Position numbers and translations under genes: made by a program | Part shown: positions 7,434-15,906 of the stretch, in pieces | Position numbering within the stretch: position 1 is the stretch's first letter | How the letters are laid out: the number at the start of each line of letters is the position of its first letter | Assembly (NCBI GenBank): GCA_045534775.1 | Contig: JAZSKI010000032.1 | Coordinates: forward strand, 1 to 27,736 | DNA from: JAZOTK01 sp045534775 | GTDB taxonomy: Bacteria; Bacillota; Clostridia; RUG12999 | Direction: 5' to 3' | DNA: 27,736 nucleotides | The notes under the pieces: model-generated | Told to the model about the DNA's origin: nothing | Databases searched by the model: none | Seen by the model: the letters and a program-made list of their open reading frames with translations, nothing else

Positions 7434-7473
7434 AAAATGAGGACGGTTGCATGTTGCAAAAGTCCTCATTTTT
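7434..7473. terminator. Bidirectional intrinsic terminator between rsuA and feoB
   Basis: An 11-bp perfect stem, aaaatgaggac (7434-7444) and gtcctcatttt (7462-7472), is A-rich at its left end and T-rich at its right end, so it works as a rho-independent terminator in both directions for the two convergent genes. The loop holds a small nested stem, ttgca/tgcaa (7447-7459). Confidence 0.85.
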
Positions 7474-7479
7474 CTACAA

Positions 7480-9603
7480 TTAAACTACAAAAAGACGTAA
7501 TATATTCGATACCAAAAAGCATATAATAATTCCGCAAATTGTGGGAATAAAAAATGCGGCGGCGGTATAAAGCTTGCTGCCTGTTTCCTTTTTTATGGTA
7601 GCAAGAGTAGTGGCACAAGGCCAATGCATAAGAGAGAAAAGCATCACACACAGGGCTGTTATGTAATCCCAACCCTGACTCACAAGCAGAGCCTTTAAAT
7701 TTCCTATATCTGAAATATCCGTCAGAGTACCTGCTGCCGTATATGCCATAATAATTACAGGTAACACTATTTCATTGGCAGGTATACCTAAAATAAAGGC
7801 AATGAGGATAACACCATCAAGACCTATGAGCCGCCCGAAGGGGTCAAGAAAATTACTGCACCATGCGAGGAGAGAATAGTTTCCTATGGTGATATTTGCC
7901 ATTATCCACAGTAATAATCCGGCAGGTGCTGCTATGGCTACGGCACGCCCGAGTACAAATACCGTTCGGTCAAAAATCGAACGTATAATTATCTGACCGA
8001 CTGCAGGTCGCCTATATGGCGGAAGCTCCAGTGTAAAGGAGGACGGCACGCCTTTAAGTATGGTTTTTGAAAGCACCCACGATATGAAAAATGTCATAAT
8101 AATACCGAATATGATTAAAGCGGTCAAAATGAGTGCCGAATATAAAGAGCCTTTGAAGCTGCCGCCGCTACCGATAAAGAACAGCCCGATTAATGTGATT
8201 AAGGTAGGAAATCTGCCGTTACAGGGTACAAAGCAATTGGTGAGTATAGCAATAAGCCTTTCGCGTGGAGAGTCGATAATTCGGCAACCTACGATACCTG
8301 CGGCATTGCACCCGAAGCCCATACACATAGTAAGGGACTGTTTACCGCAGGCACAGCATTTTTTCAGCGGTTTATCAAGATTAAAGGCTACTCTGGGCAG
8401 ATAACCCAAATCCTCAAGAAAGGTAAAGAGAGGGAAAAATATTGCCATAGGTGGAAGCATAACGGCAATTATCCAGGTTAAAACCTTATATACTCCGTTT
8501 AACAGAATATCGGTAATCAGCGGTGGAATTTTAATAAAGTTGAAAAACACCGTCATTTGATTACCGAGAAAATCAAAAAATCTCGAAAGCATTGCCGAGG
8601 GATAGTTGGCACCGCTTATGGTAATCCAAAGGATAAGGGCGAGAAGCAGTATCATAAGAGGATAACCCAATACCTTGCCGGTTATGATTTCATCTATTTT
8701 TTTGTCGCGCTCGTTATAGCTGTCGCTGTTATATGCAGTAACCGCACGAGCGATTTTTTCTGCTTTTTTTACAATGACAGAGGCAGTTAAATCCATCAAA
8801 TTAGTTTCAGGATTTAATAATTCTTTAGCCTTTTCCAAAGAAGCTTTTACGGCAGATTTCAGGTTGAAGCCTAAGTATTCGTCAATTTTTTTCAGCAGGC
8901 TTTCATCTCCACAAAGTAATTTTAAAGCAATCCAGCGGGAGCTTAGTTGTCTGTCCCTGACGAGTCCGGTAATTTCGGGAACCAAAATATCGAGTGCCGC
9001 TTCAATCTGTGCAGGATATTGAATTTTATAAGGTGACCTTAAAGCTTTAATATTATCGGTAGCTAAAAGCAGTTCCCCGAAGCCTTTTCCGTTTGCGGCG
9101 GATGTGCCAATTGCCGGTACGCCGAGGGTGTCAGAAAGGGCTTCAAGATTGATTTCTATATTCTTTTTTTTCGCTTCATCAAGCAAATTTACGCATATAA
9201 TCACATTATCGGTAACTTCTATAGTCTGAAGGACTAAATTCAAATTACGCTCAAGGCAGGTAGCATCACAAACCACAATAACGCCGTCAGCATCGCCGAA
9301 ACAGATAAAATCTCTCGCAACCTCCTCTTCGGCGGAATGGGCAAACAGCGAATATGTACCCGGAATATCAACTAATATAATACTTCCTTTGGCGGTTTTG
9401 CAGGTACCGCAGGCGGTAGCAACGGTCTTGCCGGGCCAGTTTCCCGTATGCTGATGCATTCCCGTAAGACCGTTAAATACCGTACTTTTGCCTACGTTTG
9501 GATTGCCTGCAAGAGCAATTACCAAATCCTTTTCCGTAGTCTTTTTTATATTAAGTCCGCAGTCAACTGCATTAATACCGGTTGAGCCGGATGTAAGTCC
9601 CAT
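7480..9603 (-). CDS. feoB: Ferrous iron transporter B (FeoB)
   Basis: The 707-residue inner-membrane Fe(II) transporter has an N-terminal G domain with G1 GNPNVGKST (33-41), G3 DIPGTYSL (79-86) and G4 NLLD (139-142). A helical linker follows, then the permease region with the cysteine-containing signatures GFGCNAAGIVGCR and NCFVPCNGRFP. A 25-residue N-terminal extension (MGLTSGSTGINAV and onward) precedes the G domain. The ribosome binding site AGGAGG lies 9 nt before the ATG. It follows feoA by 60 nt and is presumably co-transcribed. No FeoC-like gene is present. Confidence 0.97.
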   Translation of the reverse strand: MGLTSGSTGINAVDCGLNIKKTTEKDLVIALAGNPNVGKSTVFNGLTGMHQHTGNWPGKTVATACGTCKTAKGSIILVDIPGTYSLFAHSAEEEVARDFICFGDADGVIVVCDATCLERNLNLVLQTIEVTDNVIICVNLLDEAKKKNIEINLEALSDTLGVPAIGTSAANGKGFGELLLATDNIKALRSPYKIQYPAQIEAALDILVPEITGLVRDRQLSSRWIALKLLCGDESLLKKIDEYLGFNLKSAVKASLEKAKELLNPETNLMDLTASVIVKKAEKIARAVTAYNSDSYNERDKKIDEIITGKVLGYPLMILLLALILWITISGANYPSAMLSRFFDFLGNQMTVFFNFIKIPPLITDILLNGVYKVLTWIIAVMLPPMAIFFPLFTFLEDLGYLPRVAFNLDKPLKKCCACGKQSLTMCMGFGCNAAGIVGCRIIDSPRERLIAILTNCFVPCNGRFPTLITLIGLFFIGSGGSFKGSLYSALILTALIIFGIIMTFFISWVLSKTILKGVPSSFTLELPPYRRPAVGQIIIRSIFDRTVFVLGRAVAIAAPAGLLLWIMANITIGNYSLLAWCSNFLDPFGRLIGLDGVILIAFILGIPANEIVLPVIIMAYTAAGTLTDISDIGNLKALLVSQGWDYITALCVMLFSLMHWPCATTLATIKKETGSKLYTAAAFFIPTICGIIICFLVSNILRLFVV

Positions 9604-9663
9604 ATTATAAAACCTCCGAAATATTTATTTCTGTTTTATAATATGCAATTTACCGTAATTATG

Positions 9664-9894
9664 TTATTGGTCTATGATGACATCCTTTGCATCGTCACTC
9701 CGAAGAGCAATCAAAGCTCCGCGAATTTCATAAGCGGCAGGGTCGCCGCCGGGACTTTTAAGTATACATTTTACCTCTGTTCCTTCAATCAGCCCCATGT
9801 CAAGTAATCTACGCCGCATCGCACCCTTTATATTAATGGCATTAACCCTGCCGCTGTCACCTATGCTCAGGGTTGCCAATGAACATATCTTCAA
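9664..9894 (-). CDS. feoA: Ferrous iron transport protein A (FeoA)
   Basis: This small SH3-like cytoplasmic partner of FeoB has the usual features: LSIGDSGRV, RRRLLDMGLIEGTEVKCI and GDPAAYEIRGALIALR. I place the start at TTG 9894 (76 residues) because GAGGTGA lies 5 nt upstream and the length then matches the family. A longer in-frame start (TTG at 9936) would add a poorly conserved extension and fall inside an inverted repeat. It is the first gene of the feoAB operon. Confidence 0.92.
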   Translation of the reverse strand: MKICSLATLSIGDSGRVNAINIKGAMRRRLLDMGLIEGTEVKCILKSPGGDPAAYEIRGALIALRSDDAKDVIIDQ

Positions 9895-9915
9895 AAAAGT
9901 CACCTCTGTAATTTG

Positions 9916-9937
9916 ATTGGAAATATTCTTTTCCAAT
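9916..9937 (-). promoter_or_regulatory. Inverted repeat upstream of feoA, candidate operator
   Basis: The 8-bp arms attggaaa (9916-9923) and tttccaat (9930-9937) flank a 6-nt centre. On the minus strand the repeat sits just downstream of a TATTAT -10-like hexamer (9941-9946) and upstream of the feoA ribosome binding site, the usual place for a metal-responsive repressor. The sequence does not clearly match a classical Fur box, so the regulator is unknown. Confidence 0.4.
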
Positions 9938-9973
9938 TACATAATATGAAATTAAATATTTTCCGATACAAAG

Positions 9974-10003
9974 GTCATAAATATGGACAAAGTGTAATAC
10001 TAT
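9974..10003 (+). promoter_or_regulatory. Sigma-E-type promoter of the spoIIIA operon
   Basis: GTCATAAA (9974-9981), 14 nt, then AATACTAT (9996-10003) closely resembles the Bacillus sigma-E consensus (GTCATATT / CATACAAT). The spoIIIA operon is known to be sigma-E dependent in the mother cell of Bacillus. The site lies 31 nt before the spoIIIAA start codon. Confidence 0.7.
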
Positions 10004-10033
10004 TTAATATAAACTTATACGGAGTGAATAAAA

Positions 10034-10909
10034 ATGAAAAATATAAATTTAAAACCAATAATTATGTGTTTGCCCGAAAATATAGCAAGAGCCGCGGAAA
10101 GATTTCAGCCAGAGGAGATACGTTTTATAAGCGGACAGGCGGTGATGCTTTTTATCGGAGGGGAAGGCTTTTACATAACGGAAAGCGGAGATATTTCCAC
10201 ATCAGTCTCTGTGGGGATTTGTGCAGATTATGGGCTTATAAATAATATATTTTGCAGGTTTTGTGATAATAGCATTTATGCCGTTGAGGATGAAATAAAA
10301 GAAGGGTTTGTAACTGTTGAAGGCGGTCACAGAATCGGTATTTGCGGAACGGCGGTGATGAAAAACGGCGAGCTTTCCACCATTAAAAATATTTCTGCAC
10401 TAAATATTCGCATAGCACGCCAGATAATAGGTGCGGCAAATAAAATCTTTCCTGCAATTTTTGATAAATATATAAGGAATACTCTTATAGTGTCACCGCC
10501 CGGTTGCGGCAAAACCACGATTTTGCGTGATTTAGCCAGAATATTGGGAGAGAAATATAAAGTAGGTATAGCCGATGAAAGAAGCGAGCTGGCGGCAGTT
10601 TTAAGAGGTGCGTCGCAAAATAATGTTGGCATACGGACGGTGGTGATGGATGCTTGTCCTAAGGCAATGGCAATAAATTTGATGGTACGCACTATGGGAA
10701 TTGAGGTTATAATAACCGACGAAATCGGAACGGCTGATGATGAAAAAGCTGTTTTAAAAGCACTTCATCTCGGAGTCAGAGTTATTGCATCGGCTCACGG
10801 CAGATGCTTCAATGATGTTAAAAATCTGGCGGACTGCGGATTTGAAAGAATAATTTTTTTAAGCAATCGCCACGGTATAGGAACAATAGAGGAGGTTCTG
10901 GAATGTTAA
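10034..10909 (+). CDS. spoIIIAA: Stage III sporulation protein AA (secretion ATPase-like)
   Basis: The 291-residue mother-cell ATPase resembles type II/IV secretion ATPases and powers the SpoIIIA-SpoIIQ channel during engulfment. The Walker A motif PPGCGKTT is at 155-162, followed by VGIADERSELAA, and later an IITDEIG Walker B-like segment. CGGAGTG precedes the ATG. It is the first gene of the operon and overlaps spoIIIAB by 7 nt. Confidence 0.96.
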   Translation: MKNINLKPIIMCLPENIARAAERFQPEEIRFISGQAVMLFIGGEGFYITESGDISTSVSVGICADYGLINNIFCRFCDNSIYAVEDEIKEGFVTVEGGHRIGICGTAVMKNGELSTIKNISALNIRIARQIIGAANKIFPAIFDKYIRNTLIVSPPGCGKTTILRDLARILGEKYKVGIADERSELAAVLRGASQNNVGIRTVVMDACPKAMAINLMVRTMGIEVIITDEIGTADDEKAVLKALHLGVRVIASAHGRCFNDVKNLADCGFERIIFLSNRHGIGTIEEVLEC

Positions 10910-11394
10910 TTAAAATTCTCGGTGCTTTTGTTATAATAGGTGCGTGTAGCTGTGTTGGATATGAAATGTCGAGAGAGCTATCGGGCAGAGTAAACGTATT
11001 GACGGATATGATAAGAGCTTTGGAAAAAATCAGCAGTTTAATAAGCTACAGCAAAACACCCTTAAGTGAGATTTACGATGAAATGGCAGACGATGAAAGC
11101 TATTCAAAGACTTTTTTTGATGCCGTAGACAAAGCCCTGCCGCCGGGTGAGGGATGGAAAGAAGGCATAAAAGCTTTGCCTTATATTACAAAGGGTGACA
11201 GAAGGGTTTTACAAACTCTCGCCGATAATTTAGGCAGAAGTGATTGTACGGAGCAGCTTAAAACTCTGGCTATTGCGACAGAAAGTCTTAAAAATGCACT
11301 TTGTGATGCGAAAAAAGAGGAAGATAAAAACTCAAGAGTATATAAATCCTTAAGCTTTTTTACAGGTGTTGGTATAGCTGTTTTGTTAGTGTAG
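10903..11394 (+). CDS. spoIIIAB: Stage III sporulation protein AB
   Basis: The 163-residue protein has an N-terminal hydrophobic segment (LIKILGAFVIIGACSCVGY), a helical middle and a C-terminal hydrophobic anchor. This matches SpoIIIAB, which resembles type II secretion GspF and sits in the outer forespore membrane as part of the feeding-tube channel. AGGAGG inside the end of spoIIIAA serves as its ribosome binding site. Confidence 0.93.
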   Translation: MLIKILGAFVIIGACSCVGYEMSRELSGRVNVLTDMIRALEKISSLISYSKTPLSEIYDEMADDESYSKTFFDAVDKALPPGEGWKEGIKALPYITKGDRRVLQTLADNLGRSDCTEQLKTLAIATESLKNALCDAKKEEDKNSRVYKSLSFFTGVGIAVLLV

Positions 11395-11404
11395 GGTGAC
11401 TGAT

Positions 11405-11599
11405 ATGGACGTAGATTTGATTTTTAAAATTGCCGCTATCGGAATTACTGTTACCGCCTTGCAACAGCTTCTTATGCGGTCAGGACGTGATGATCAGGCA
11501 ATGCTCACAACGATAGCAGGGCTTGTAGTGGTTCTTATGATGGTATTAAACGAGGTGCGGGGCCTTTTTGACACCATCAAAGCCTTGTTTGGATTATAG
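11405..11599 (+). CDS. spoIIIAC: Stage III sporulation protein AC
   Basis: This 64-residue, two-helix membrane protein is a component of the SpoIIIA channel. The ATG at 11405 is chosen over GTG 11396: AGGGTGA lies 5 nt upstream, and the start MDVDLIFKIAAIGI then aligns with the known Bacillus protein. The ribosome binding site overlaps the spoIIIAB stop codon, which suggests coupling. Confidence 0.93.
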   Translation: MDVDLIFKIAAIGITVTALQQLLMRSGRDDQAMLTTIAGLVVVLMMVLNEVRGLFDTIKALFGL

Positions 11600-11608
11600 G
11601 GTGATGAA

Positions 11609-11992
11609 ATGGATATTTTTACTGCAGCAACTACGGCAATAGTTACTTCTGTGTTGGCGTTATCGCTGAAAAATCGCGGCGAGCTTGCGATAATGATTTC
11701 TATATGTGGCGGCGTTTTGATATTATTACAGTTTTTACCCCAAATAAGCGAAATAATTGATTGTATGAAGGCAATGGCGCAGGCAGGTGGTATGGACGGC
11801 AGTTACATAACAATTATTCTGAAAGCATCGGGAATTGCGGTATTGGTAGCAATAAGCAGTTCAATCTGTAAGGATGCAGGACAAAGTGCCTTGGCGGTAA
11901 AGGTGGAAATTGCAGGCAGAGTAGCTATACTGATAACAGCGATGCCGGTAATTTATGGGCTTTTTAATGTTATAACCAAGGCTATGAGGTAA
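11609..11992 (+). CDS. spoIIIAD: Stage III sporulation protein AD
   Basis: The 127-residue membrane protein has about four hydrophobic segments and the family-typical motifs LALSLKNRGELAIMISI and CKDAGQSALAVKVEIAGR. It belongs to the mother-cell SpoIIIA complex. AGGGTGA lies before the ATG. Confidence 0.94.
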   Translation: MDIFTAATTAIVTSVLALSLKNRGELAIMISICGGVLILLQFLPQISEIIDCMKAMAQAGGMDGSYITIILKASGIAVLVAISSSICKDAGQSALAVKVEIAGRVAILITAMPVIYGLFNVITKAMR

Positions 11993-11998
11993 CACAAA

Positions 11999-13099
11999 AT
12001 GAAAAAAATATTGACAGTAATCACAGGGATTTTTCTGATAATGAATTTTACGGCGTATGGAGGCGAGCTATCGGACTGGTATGAGGCAAGCGGCATCGCC
12101 GAGCTGGATAAATACATAGAAGGTATTAGAGAGCTCGACGAGGATTTCAGCTTTGATTCAAAGACGAAACAGCTTCTTACGGGAGAAAATGAAACCCCAT
12201 CAAAACCTGCAGAAAAAATTATAAATTTCTTTTTTGGCGAGATAAATCAAAATATTTCTCTTTGTATGATGATACTGCTGATTTCCCTTTGTCTCGGGAT
12301 AATATCTAATTTTATTCCCGAAGGGGAAAAAATATTTGATACAGCTTTTTTTGTTTGTTATATGATAATCTTTGTGTTGGGAATAAAAACTCTTGAAACA
12401 GGGATTGAAACCGGCAGAGAAGCGGTTGATAATATGAGCTTTTTTATGAAAAGCGCCGTACCGGTGCTGGGTGGACTGATGGCGGCATCGGGTGGTATGG
12501 CAAGAACGGCATTAATCAGCGGTAATATTATCGGAGTTACAACTGTTATGACAATTTTTACGGCGTATTTATTCCCTATATGCAGGATTTCGGCGTTTTT
12601 ATGCGGAGTTAATAACTTAAGCGGAGATTTTAATATTAAAGGGATTAGTATAGCCCTGCAAAGATGCGTATTATGGTGTCTCGGCATTTTCATAGTGGTA
12701 TTCAGTACAATTCTGACTACGGGAAGTTTTGCGGCTGTAAATCTTGATAATATCGCAGGAAAAACCACAAAATATATTGTGGGGAATATTATACCTATTG
12801 TAGGCGGAGTGGTTTCTGATACTCTGGAAAATGTTTTAGCTTACGGGAAGGCAGTAAAAGGTGCGGCAGGAGGAGCAGGGGTATTAGCTATGCTGTATCT
12901 TTGTCTTGTACCCGTTTTAAAGCTGTTTGCACTTCTTATGACCTACAGACTGTCGGCAATTATTATTTCGCCCTTTGCCGATAAAAGGATATGCGGGGTA
13001 ATTGAGGATTTTTCTTTAGTAATAAAAATAATACTTTCTCTTGTTATCTGTAGCGGTATTATGTTTATAATTATGATAGGAATAATAGCGGCGCCTTAA
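11999..13099 (+). CDS. spoIIIAE: Stage III sporulation protein AE
   Basis: The 366-residue polytopic membrane protein begins with a signal-peptide-like segment (MKKILTVITGIFLIMNFTAYG), followed by a polar stretch and six or more hydrophobic helices. ERREDVD-type loops are absent, but the GGLMAASGGMARTALISG, GSFAAVNLDNIAGKTTKYIV and IPIVGGVVSDTLENV motifs are characteristic of SpoIIIAE. The ribosome binding site GAGGT is weak and overlaps the spoIIIAD stop. Confidence 0.95.
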   Translation: MKKILTVITGIFLIMNFTAYGGELSDWYEASGIAELDKYIEGIRELDEDFSFDSKTKQLLTGENETPSKPAEKIINFFFGEINQNISLCMMILLISLCLGIISNFIPEGEKIFDTAFFVCYMIIFVLGIKTLETGIETGREAVDNMSFFMKSAVPVLGGLMAASGGMARTALISGNIIGVTTVMTIFTAYLFPICRISAFLCGVNNLSGDFNIKGISIALQRCVLWCLGIFIVVFSTILTTGSFAAVNLDNIAGKTTKYIVGNIIPIVGGVVSDTLENVLAYGKAVKGAAGGAGVLAMLYLCLVPVLKLFALLMTYRLSAIIISPFADKRICGVIEDFSLVIKIILSLVICSGIMFIIMIGIIAAP

Positions 13100-13108
13100 G
13101 GAGGTATA

Positions 13109-13513
13109 ATGGAATTTTTAAAAGCATATTTACTGACCCTTACGGTATTTATTTTTATATCCTCTGCAGTTATGGGCTTTTTAACGGAGGGACCGCTGAA
13201 AAAGACAGTCAGGCTGGTTATGGGAGCCATACTTGCGTTAATCATCATAGTACCTGTCAGCGGAATTAAAATAGAAAATTTGGACATATTCTCCGAAGGT
13301 GATGAATATATATTATATAGTGAAAAAAATATTGATATTCAAAGACGACAGCTGGAAGATATTTTGTCCCAAAGGCTTGGTGAATATCTGAACAAAAGGG
13401 TTAAGGTGGTGATAGCTGATGATAAAATACATATAGATGCTGTCGGCTGTGACAAGGCTGAAATAGCCGAATTTCTTGGCGTACCCGAAGATAATTTAAA
13501 TATCACGGAGTGA
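13109..13513 (+). CDS. spoIIIAF: Stage III sporulation protein AF
   Basis: The 134-residue protein has two N-terminal membrane helices (about 5-24 and 34-50) and a short soluble C-terminal domain that ends KVVIADDKIHIDAVGC and so on. It is shorter than the Bacillus protein (about 206 residues), mostly in the soluble part. Position between AE and AG and the motif GPLKKTVRLVMGAILALIII support the assignment. GGAGG is close upstream. Confidence 0.9.
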   Translation: MEFLKAYLLTLTVFIFISSAVMGFLTEGPLKKTVRLVMGAILALIIIVPVSGIKIENLDIFSEGDEYILYSEKNIDIQRRQLEDILSQRLGEYLNKRVKVVIADDKIHIDAVGCDKAEIAEFLGVPEDNLNITE

Positions 13514-13517
13514 TAAA

Positions 13518-13979
13518 ATGAACTTGAAGGATTTAATGAAAAATAAAAAATTTGTGAATTTATCGGCAGTCTTATTAATTGGAATTATTGTGATTATATT
13601 CAGTGGTAATTTTACGGATAAAAAGCTTGAAAATAAGGAAACCTCTTTATCTGCCGAGGATGAAATAGAACGGCGGCTTGAGGAAATTCTTTCTACCGTC
13701 AAGGGAGCAGGGAAGGTGTCGGTATTTGTGGTCCTGGAGGATTACGGCACAAACACTTTGGCGAAGGATTTGAAGGAAAGGGAAAATGACAGGGAAGAAA
13801 AAACGGTAATTGCTGATAATATGCCGATAATTACAACGGCAAGGTCACCTACCGTCAAGGGTGTTATTATATCGGCACAAGGTGCAAATTCCGAAGGAAT
13901 GCGCGAAAAGCTGAAGTCCGCCGTAGAAACCGCCCTTGGTGTTATGCCTCACAGAGTAGAAATTTTAGTACATAAATAA
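13518..13979 (+). CDS. spoIIIAG: Stage III sporulation protein AG
   Basis: The 153-residue protein has a single N-terminal membrane anchor (about 18-31) and a ring-building domain of the type found in secretion systems, with the family motifs EEILSTVKGAGKVSVFV, SPTVKGVIISAQGA and a C-terminal ALGVMPHRVEI. SpoIIIAG forms a large ring in the intermembrane space. Confidence 0.94.
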   Translation: MNLKDLMKNKKFVNLSAVLLIGIIVIIFSGNFTDKKLENKETSLSAEDEIERRLEEILSTVKGAGKVSVFVVLEDYGTNTLAKDLKERENDREEKTVIADNMPIITTARSPTVKGVIISAQGANSEGMREKLKSAVETALGVMPHRVEILVHK

Positions 13980-13989
13980 GGAGTGAATT

Positions 13990-14523
13990 ATGTTGGTAGT
14001 ATTTAAACGAAAACAAGCAGTAATAACGATAATAATTTGTATGATAGTGGTAGCAGGTTATATAAACTGGGCGTATCAAACGGGAAACGGTACAGATACC
14101 GAAATGGCAAATATAGGGGAAATGCAACTTGCTGACAGCGGCGATGTAAAGCCTGTTAATGCCGCACCTGCCGTAGATACCGTTCAAAAAGCAAAGGATG
14201 AGCGTAATGAGGCAAGAGGTCGTGCAATGGATACTCTGAAGGCTACAATGACAGATGGGGCTTTATCTGATGATGCCCGGAAAAACGCCGAAAGCAGGTA
14301 TCTTGCCATGGCGTCAGCTATGGAAAAAGAGGGTGTTTGCGAGGGTGCTTTAACAGCTAAAGGGATTGAAAATTCTGTTGTATTTATTTCGGACGGAAAT
14401 ATAAGCGTTTCCGTAAAATCTGAAAATGAACTGACAGAAGGTGATATTACAAAGATCAAGGATGTAATTATAACTGCGACAGGCACAAAGGCTGATAAAA
14501 TCAAAATCAGCAGAATAAATTAA
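13990..14523 (+). CDS. spoIIIAH: Stage III sporulation protein AH
   Basis: The 177-residue protein has an N-terminal membrane helix (MLVVFKRKQAVITIIICMIV) and a soluble domain that in the family binds SpoIIQ across the septum. Helical EARGRAMDTLKATM and a C-terminal DITKIKDVIITATGTKADKI are typical. It is the last gene of the operon. AAGGAGTGA is before the ATG and a terminator follows at once. Confidence 0.93.
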   Translation: MLVVFKRKQAVITIIICMIVVAGYINWAYQTGNGTDTEMANIGEMQLADSGDVKPVNAAPAVDTVQKAKDERNEARGRAMDTLKATMTDGALSDDARKNAESRYLAMASAMEKEGVCEGALTAKGIENSVVFISDGNISVSVKSENELTEGDITKIKDVIITATGTKADKIKISRIN

Positions 14524-14530
14524 AATAAGT

Positions 14531-14581
14531 GACCCCACACAGCTTGTGAACTGCACCAGTTTGTGCGGGGTCGCCGTTTTT
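14531..14581 (+). terminator. Terminator of the spoIIIA operon
   Basis: The arms gaccccacac (14531-14540) and gtgcggggtc (14563-14572) pair in 9 of 10 positions and are followed by gccgttttt. The loop carries a second stem, aactg/cagtt (14549-14561), so the structure is branched. Confidence 0.8.
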
Positions 14582-14584
14582 GTG

Positions 14585-14614
14585 TAAAGAAAACCACCGG
14601 CTTAGCCGGTGGTT
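14585..14614 (-). terminator. Terminator of the vor operon
   Basis: A perfect 10-bp stem, aaccaccggc (14592-14601) and gccggtggtt (14605-14614), has loop tta. On the minus strand it is followed by TTTTCTTT, and it lies 8 nt beyond the vorC stop codon. Confidence 0.8.
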
Positions 14615-14622
14615 ATGATTAA

Positions 14623-15153
14623 TTATGCTTCATAGCCTTTGTCAAGAGCTTTGTTATTAAGCTCAAGTAAATCTGCTTTTTTAGCAGGTACCAGCTTCGC
14701 AAGAGCTGTTTTCATTTCCTCAAGGGTAATAGTTTCATTAACTGCGGCAAGCTTGCCTAAGGTTACCATATTTGCAAGTGTATTTGCGTTCATATCAACC
14801 GCAAACTGTGTAGCGGGAATGGGAACTATGTTAATGTCATTCCGTGTAATATCTGTGGATATAAGCGAGCTGTCATAAATTACCGTACCACCCGGTGCAA
14901 CAGTACCTATAAACTTTTCAAGAGAAGGTCCGTTAAGTGCAATAAGCACATCGGGAGCCTGAATAATAGGTGATGCAATGGGTTCATCAGATATAATCAC
15001 GTTACAGTTAGCTGTACCGCCACGCATTTCCGGACCGTAAGAGGGTAACCACGAAACCTCTTTATCTTTGAGCATACCTGCGTAAGCAAGTAATTTACCT
15101 GCAAAGAGGATACCCTGACCGCCGAAACCGGCTAAAATAATTTGTGTTGTCAT
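14623..15153 (-). CDS. vorC: 2-oxoacid:ferredoxin oxidoreductase, gamma subunit
   Basis: This 176-residue subunit completes the heterotetramer that oxidatively decarboxylates 2-oxoacids to acyl-CoA and reduces ferredoxin. The motifs ILAGFGGQGILFAGKLLA, SWLPSYGPEMRGGTANC and VLIALNGPSLEKF are typical of the gamma domain of VOR/KOR enzymes. It is the last gene of the cluster, 15 nt after the beta subunit gene. Letter names for the subunits differ between annotations. Confidence 0.93.
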   Translation of the reverse strand: MTTQIILAGFGGQGILFAGKLLAYAGMLKDKEVSWLPSYGPEMRGGTANCNVIISDEPIASPIIQAPDVLIALNGPSLEKFIGTVAPGGTVIYDSSLISTDITRNDINIVPIPATQFAVDMNANTLANMVTLGKLAAVNETITLEEMKTALAKLVPAKKADLLELNNKALDKGYEA

Positions 15154-15168
15154 AATCGTTACCTCCCT

Positions 15169-15906
15169 TTATTCCTTGTCCTTGTAAACTCCCAGAGGGA
15201 ATACGGGCATCATTTTTTCTTCAATCCAGTTAAGACTTTCAACAGGAGACAGACCCCAGTTGGTAGGACAAGCGGAAAGAACCTCAACAATAGAGAAGCC
15301 TTTGCCGTTTATCTGATTTTCAAAAGCCTTTTTGATTGCTTTTTTAGCATCACGGATATTTTTTACGTTATTAACGGCAACGCGGGCAGCGTAGGTTGTA
15401 CCTTCAACCTGAGAGAGCATTTCGCAAACTCTGATGGGATAACCCTGAGTTGCTGTATCTCTGCCGTAGGGAGTAGTCTGTGTCACCTGACCTACAAGAG
15501 AGGTAGGTGCCATCTGACCGCCCGTCATACCGTAAATAGCATTGTTTACGAAGATAACGGTAATATTTTCGCTTCTTGCTGCAGAATGTACAGTTTCTGC
15601 AGTACCGATAGCCGCAAGGTCACCGTCACCCTGATATGTGAATACAATACTTCCGGGAACGGCACGTTTAATACCTGTTGCAACAGCAGGAGCTCTGCCG
15701 TGAGCGGCTTCCTGCATATCGCAATTAAAATAATTATACGCAAAAACCGAACAGCCAACGGGTGCTACACCTATGGTTCTGCCTTCGATTTCAAGCTCGT
15801 CTATAACCTCAGCCACAAGTCTGTGGATAATTCCATGAGTACAGCCGGGGCAATAATGCAAGGGTATGTCTGTAAGTGATTTTGGTCTTTCAAATACTTT
15901 AGCCAT
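15169..15906 (-). CDS. 2-oxoacid:ferredoxin oxidoreductase, beta (TPP-binding) subunit
   Basis: This 245-residue thiamine-diphosphate-binding subunit has CPGC (19-22) in HYCPGCTHGIIHR, GDGD (93-96) and NN (121-122) followed by IYGMTGGQ, the standard TPP/Mg motif. The two cysteines of CPGC probably help bind a cluster. Its start overlaps the alpha subunit stop by one base (TAATG), implying coupled translation. I avoid a letter symbol because vorA and vorB are used inconsistently for alpha and beta. Confidence 0.94.
   Translation of the reverse strand: MAKVFERPKSLTDIPLHYCPGCTHGIIHRLVAEVIDELEIEGRTIGVAPVGCSVFAYNYFNCDMQEAAHGRAPAVATGIKRAVPGSIVFTYQGDGDLAAIGTAETVHSAARSENITVIFVNNAIYGMTGGQMAPTSLVGQVTQTTPYGRDTATQGYPIRVCEMLSQVEGTTYAARVAVNNVKNIRDAKKAIKKAFENQINGKGFSIVEVLSACPTNWGLSPVESLNWIEEKMMPVFPLGVYKDKE

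Noticed and set aside
9895..9936. N-terminal extension of FeoA from TTG 9936
   Set aside because: That start falls in the inverted repeat and has no ribosome binding site; TTG 9894 has GAGGTGA at 5-nt spacing and gives the normal FeoA length.
15142..15879. Long plus-strand open frame (245 codons)
   Set aside because: It is antisense to the beta subunit gene, which has clear TPP motifs; the antisense translation is Cys/Ser-rich and resembles no family.
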